DNA from: Candidatus Omnitrophota bacterium
GTDB taxonomy: Bacteria > Omnitrophota > Gorgyraeia > Velamenicoccales > Velamenicoccaceae
Direction: 5' to 3'
DNA: 7,871 nucleotides
Assembly: GCA_028717105.1 (NCBI GenBank)
Contig: JAQUOM010000070.1
Coordinates: 1-7,871, forward strand
In this document: one piece after another, positions 5,599-7,871 of the stretch
How the letters are laid out: every line of letters starts with the position of its first letter
Numbering within the stretch: position 1 is the first letter of the stretch
Notes under the pieces: model-generated
Told to the model about the DNA's origin: nothing
The model's database searches: none
What the model saw: only the letters and a program-made list of their open reading frames with translations
Made by a program: the position numbers and the translations under genes

Positions 5599-6866
5599 AT
5601 AAAACTTGCTCGATGATCTTGTCGTTTTGGTTGCTGTGCGGGACCGCGTTCGCGGAACCGGCTGTTTTGCATGATCATACCGGCGGGGCTCTCCCCGCGC
5701 AGATGCAGGGATTCTACGGCGAATACACGGAACGCCGCGAGGCATCCGGGACAAGCTGGCAGCCGGATTCAACGCCTGCGGAAGGGGTGCATTTTTTCCA
5801 TAAAGACTGGGCGATCATGGCCCATGGTTTTGTGAATGCTATTTATACGCATCAAGGGTCGGACCGGGGCGGCGAGGAGGTTTTTAGTACGAGCATGTTC
5901 ATGGCAACGGGCCGCCGTTCCCTGGGGAAGGGGCGGTTTGGGCTGCGCGGCATGTTTTCTTTGGATCCGCTTATGGGGAAGGACGGTTATCCTTTGTTGC
6001 TTCAGACCGGAGAGACGGCGGACGGCGAACATCCGTTGATCGACCGCCAGCATCCGCACGATCTCTTTATGGAGTGCGCTGTGACGTACAGCATCCCCGC
6101 CGGGCGCGACGAAGATTCCTTTTTTGCCTATTTCGGCCTTCCGGGCGAGCCGGCCCTGGGGCCGCCGGCCTTCATGCATAGGTTTTCCGGTATGGATAAC
6201 CCCGAAGCGCCTTTGTCTCACCACTGGCTGGACTCGACCCATATCACTTTCGGCGTTTTGACGCTGGGATATGTCCTGAATAATAACATCAAATGCGAAG
6301 GCTCCATCTTTCGGGGCCGCGAACCCGACCAGGACCGTTGGGATATGGAAGAACCGAAATTTGATTCTTATTCATTCCGGTTGTCTTTTAATCCTTCCGC
6401 GAATTGGTCGTTTCAGGCAAGCTTCGGCCATCTTGACAGCCCCGAACAGCTGGAACCGAATGTCGACATGAACAGGACGACAGTCTCTCTTATATGGAAT
6501 AAACCTTTCGAGTCCGGGAATTGGCAGACGACGCTGGCCTGGGGCCGCAACAGGAAGTTTCCCGGTAAAGCTACGGATGCGTTTCTCCTGGAGAGCGCCA
6601 TAAACGTTCACCGGGCCCACACGTTTTTCGGCAGGGCGGAGTGTGTTGAAAAAGATGAGTTGTTTGAGCAGGGCGATCCTCTGGCCGGACGCGCCTATAC
6701 GGTGATGAAAGTCGGCGGCGGCTACATCTATGATTTCTTCGAGTGGGAAAATATCGATTTCGGCCTGGGCGGCGAGATCAACGTCTCTTTTGTTCCTAAA
6801 GAGCTCGACGGTGTTTACGGCCGCAGGCCCGTGTCTTTTCTGGTATTTTTGCGGGCGAAACTCTAG
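5595..6866 (+). CDS. Exported outer-membrane beta-barrel-like protein of unknown function
   Basis: This 423-aa protein has a signal peptide (about 1-20, cleavage after TAFA). C15 lacks a proper lipobox because the preceding residue is Leu, so a lipoprotein is unlikely. The mature part has many short amphipathic strands with alternating aromatics (WAIMAHGFVNAIYTH, YSFRLSF, WSFQASFGHL, WQTTLAWGRN, GGGYIYDFF), consistent with an outer-membrane barrel. Conserved-looking blocks are GYPLLLQTGET (131-141), LIDRQHPHDLFME (148-160), FFAYFGLPGEPALGPPAFMHR (176-196), SHHWLDSTHITFGV (208-221) and FRGREPDQDRWD (239-250). I recognise these from a widespread uncharacterised family annotated only as hypothetical, in my recollection often near heavy-metal genes; that link was not checked. 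Histidines are frequent (HDH 26-28, VHFFH, HPHD, HH). It starts in an ATGA overlap with tcdA without a clear Shine-Dalgarno. The C-terminus is Leu, so the classical terminal Phe is absent. Confidence 0.75.
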   Translation: MNKTCSMILSFWLLCGTAFAEPAVLHDHTGGALPAQMQGFYGEYTERREASGTSWQPDSTPAEGVHFFHKDWAIMAHGFVNAIYTHQGSDRGGEEVFSTSMFMATGRRSLGKGRFGLRGMFSLDPLMGKDGYPLLLQTGETADGEHPLIDRQHPHDLFMECAVTYSIPAGRDEDSFFAYFGLPGEPALGPPAFMHRFSGMDNPEAPLSHHWLDSTHITFGVLTLGYVLNNNIKCEGSIFRGREPDQDRWDMEEPKFDSYSFRLSFNPSANWSFQASFGHLDSPEQLEPNVDMNRTTVSLIWNKPFESGNWQTTLAWGRNRKFPGKATDAFLLESAINVHRAHTFFGRAECVEKDELFEQGDPLAGRAYTVMKVGGGYIYDFFEWENIDFGLGGEINVSFVPKELDGVYGRRPVSFLVFLRAKL

Positions 6867-6875
6867 GGATATGAA

Positions 6876-6881
6876 GAGGGG
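6876..6881 (+). promoter_or_regulatory. Ribosome binding site deciding the start of the last gene
   Basis: GAGGGG lies 7 nt before the ATG at 6889. The other in-frame candidate, ATG at 6871, has only AGGG at 6865-6868, 2 nt away, which is too close. The 6889 start therefore looks better. Confidence 0.55.
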
Positions 6882-6888
6882 CCTCAAG

Positions 6889-7871
6889 ATGCGCAAAGCG
6901 ATCACGGTGATAATGAGGGCATGTCTTTTGGGCGCGTTTGGCTGCTTGTTTGGCTGTTTTTCCCTTTTGGCAGGCGATGTTGTTGTCGCTACGACATTCA
7001 GCCAGGTCCAGTGCGAATATCTGGGGCAGGACTGGAAAGAAATATATCTTAAGACATTGGATCTGGGATTTGATATGGTCCGGCTGGGCGCGTATTGGAG
7101 CCGTATTGAGGCCAAAGAGGGCGTCTATGATTTTTCTGAGCTGGATTGGCAGATCGAAAAAGCCGCAGAGAAGGGCGTCAGGGTTCTTTTGACCGTGGGC
7201 ATGAAGGCGCCGCGCTGGCCGGAGTATTTTATTCCGGTTTGGCTGACGGAAAAGATTGATATTCGTTACGGTTCTGATTCTTCTGAGGCGGCGTTATTGC
7301 AAGCGAGCCTTTTCAAGTTTATTGAACAGGTCGTTTTACGTTATCGGGACAAGGATATTATTGTGGCCTGGCAGGTTGAAAATGAGCCGCTGAGCCGTTC
7401 CGGCCCAAAAGACCTGTGGATCGGCAGAAAATTCCTCGAACGGGAGATGGCCCTGGTCAGGGGCCTGGACACAAAAGACCGGCCTCTGGTGGTTAATGCG
7501 ATGACCTATTCGAACGGGTTCCTGCGTTTTTTGGCGCGGCTGGCCCACAAAAAGAGCCCCATCATGGAAACCATCGATGTCGCCCAGGTCCCTGCGATCA
7601 ATGTTTATCCCGTTGTCGGCCACAAGATCTTTTCGAAAAAGGTCTGCTTCTGGAGCGAGCCGCGGGAACAGGTGAAATATTTAAAGACGTTCCTGGACCG
7701 CGCCCGGAAGCTTCATAAGGATTTATGGGTCACGGAACTTCAGGCAGAACCCTGGGAACCCGGGGAACTGGTGCATCTTGCTGAGGTTAAGGCCGTGACC
7801 TGTCAGCCGCAAAGTTTCCTTTTGACTTACCGGGAACTGCGCGAAATGGGTTTTGGAAAAATATTTTTCTG
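6889..7871 (+). CDS. Exported clan GH-A glycoside hydrolase, partial (runs off right edge)
   Basis: The frame stays open to the window end: 327 residues from the 6889 start, and the last two bases are TG. The N-terminus (MRKAITVIMRACLLGAFGCLFGCF...) is a signal sequence. LFGC is close to a lipobox, but the Phe at -2 is unusual, so lipid anchoring is only possible. The barrel begins at GFDMVRLGAYWSRIEAKEG (60-78), then VRVLLTVGMKAPRWPEYF (97-114), IVAWQVENEPL with the presumed acid/base E166, and LWVTELQAEPWEPG with the presumed nucleophile E283. The final KIFF leads into the expected strand-8 Trp. This is a GH5/GH42-like retaining glycosidase; TELQAEPW differs from the TEIG motif of the other glycosidase here, so the two are not recent duplicates. 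It lies 22 nt after the outer-membrane protein gene. Substrate and C-terminal domains are unknown. Confidence 0.8.
   Translation, partial: MRKAITVIMRACLLGAFGCLFGCFSLLAGDVVVATTFSQVQCEYLGQDWKEIYLKTLDLGFDMVRLGAYWSRIEAKEGVYDFSELDWQIEKAAEKGVRVLLTVGMKAPRWPEYFIPVWLTEKIDIRYGSDSSEAALLQASLFKFIEQVVLRYRDKDIIVAWQVENEPLSRSGPKDLWIGRKFLEREMALVRGLDTKDRPLVVNAMTYSNGFLRFLARLAHKKSPIMETIDVAQVPAINVYPVVGHKIFSKKVCFWSEPREQVKYLKTFLDRARKLHKDLWVTELQAEPWEPGELVHLAEVKAVTCQPQSFLLTYRELREMGFGKIFF

Noticed and set aside
6372..7115. Minus-strand open frame of about 247 codons across the end of the outer-membrane gene and the start of the last glycosidase
   Set aside because: It spans two good plus-strand genes and their short gap, with no ribosome binding site or domain of its own.
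1..7871. CRISPR array, tRNA or rRNA gene, insertion sequence or phage defence system
   Set aside because: I saw no regularly spaced repeats, no tRNA- or rRNA-like sequence and no transposase. TatD beside a ThiF-type protein recalls some defence loci, but the ThiF protein has the full TcdA motif set and no defence partner genes are present.

Overview
This 7.9-kb window is bacterial, gene-dense and moderately GC-rich. Every convincing gene lies on the plus strand. Nothing in it fixes the species. The mix of secreted clan-A glycoside hydrolases, an outer-membrane protein and sugar-nucleotide genes points to a diderm bacterium. A candidate-phylum lineage such as Omnitrophota would fit, but that is inference from style and not from a marker gene.

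Region 1 (1-1262) is the tail of a carbohydrate or envelope-type cluster. It holds the last 56 codons of a probable SAM-dependent methyltransferase, a strong GC-rich hairpin right after its stop, then a complete GDP-mannose 4,6-dehydratase-like SDR enzyme. A good Rho-independent terminator (1232-1262) closes this unit.

Region 2 (1263-1417) is non-coding and unusually structured. It has a 17-bp imperfect inverted repeat, a competing smaller fold that uses the same bases, three direct copies of GGCAGGAG (the first inside the preceding terminator), and a hairpin just before the next ribosome binding site. It is either the 5' leader of the following operon or a dispersed repeat element.

Region 3 (1418-7871) looks like one co-oriented series: YHS-domain/ArsP-type permease, secreted GH39/GH5-like glycosidase, TatD-family metallohydrolase, TcdA (tRNA t6A dehydratase), outer-membrane beta-barrel-like protein of unknown function, and a second exported clan-A glycosidase running off the right edge. 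Two junctions are ATGA stop/start overlaps and two are 12-22 nt. The only real gap (4639-4830) has a plausible sigma70-type promoter and a short minus-strand reading frame of uncertain reality.

Functionally, the permease (inner membrane, with a metal-binding YHS head) and the outer-membrane protein could form metal-handling parts of an envelope. The two glycosidases would act outside the cytoplasm on polysaccharide. TatD and TcdA look like housekeeping genes. The joint role is not known, and the co-occurrence of permease, outer-membrane protein and two clan-A hydrolases is the most interesting feature of the window.
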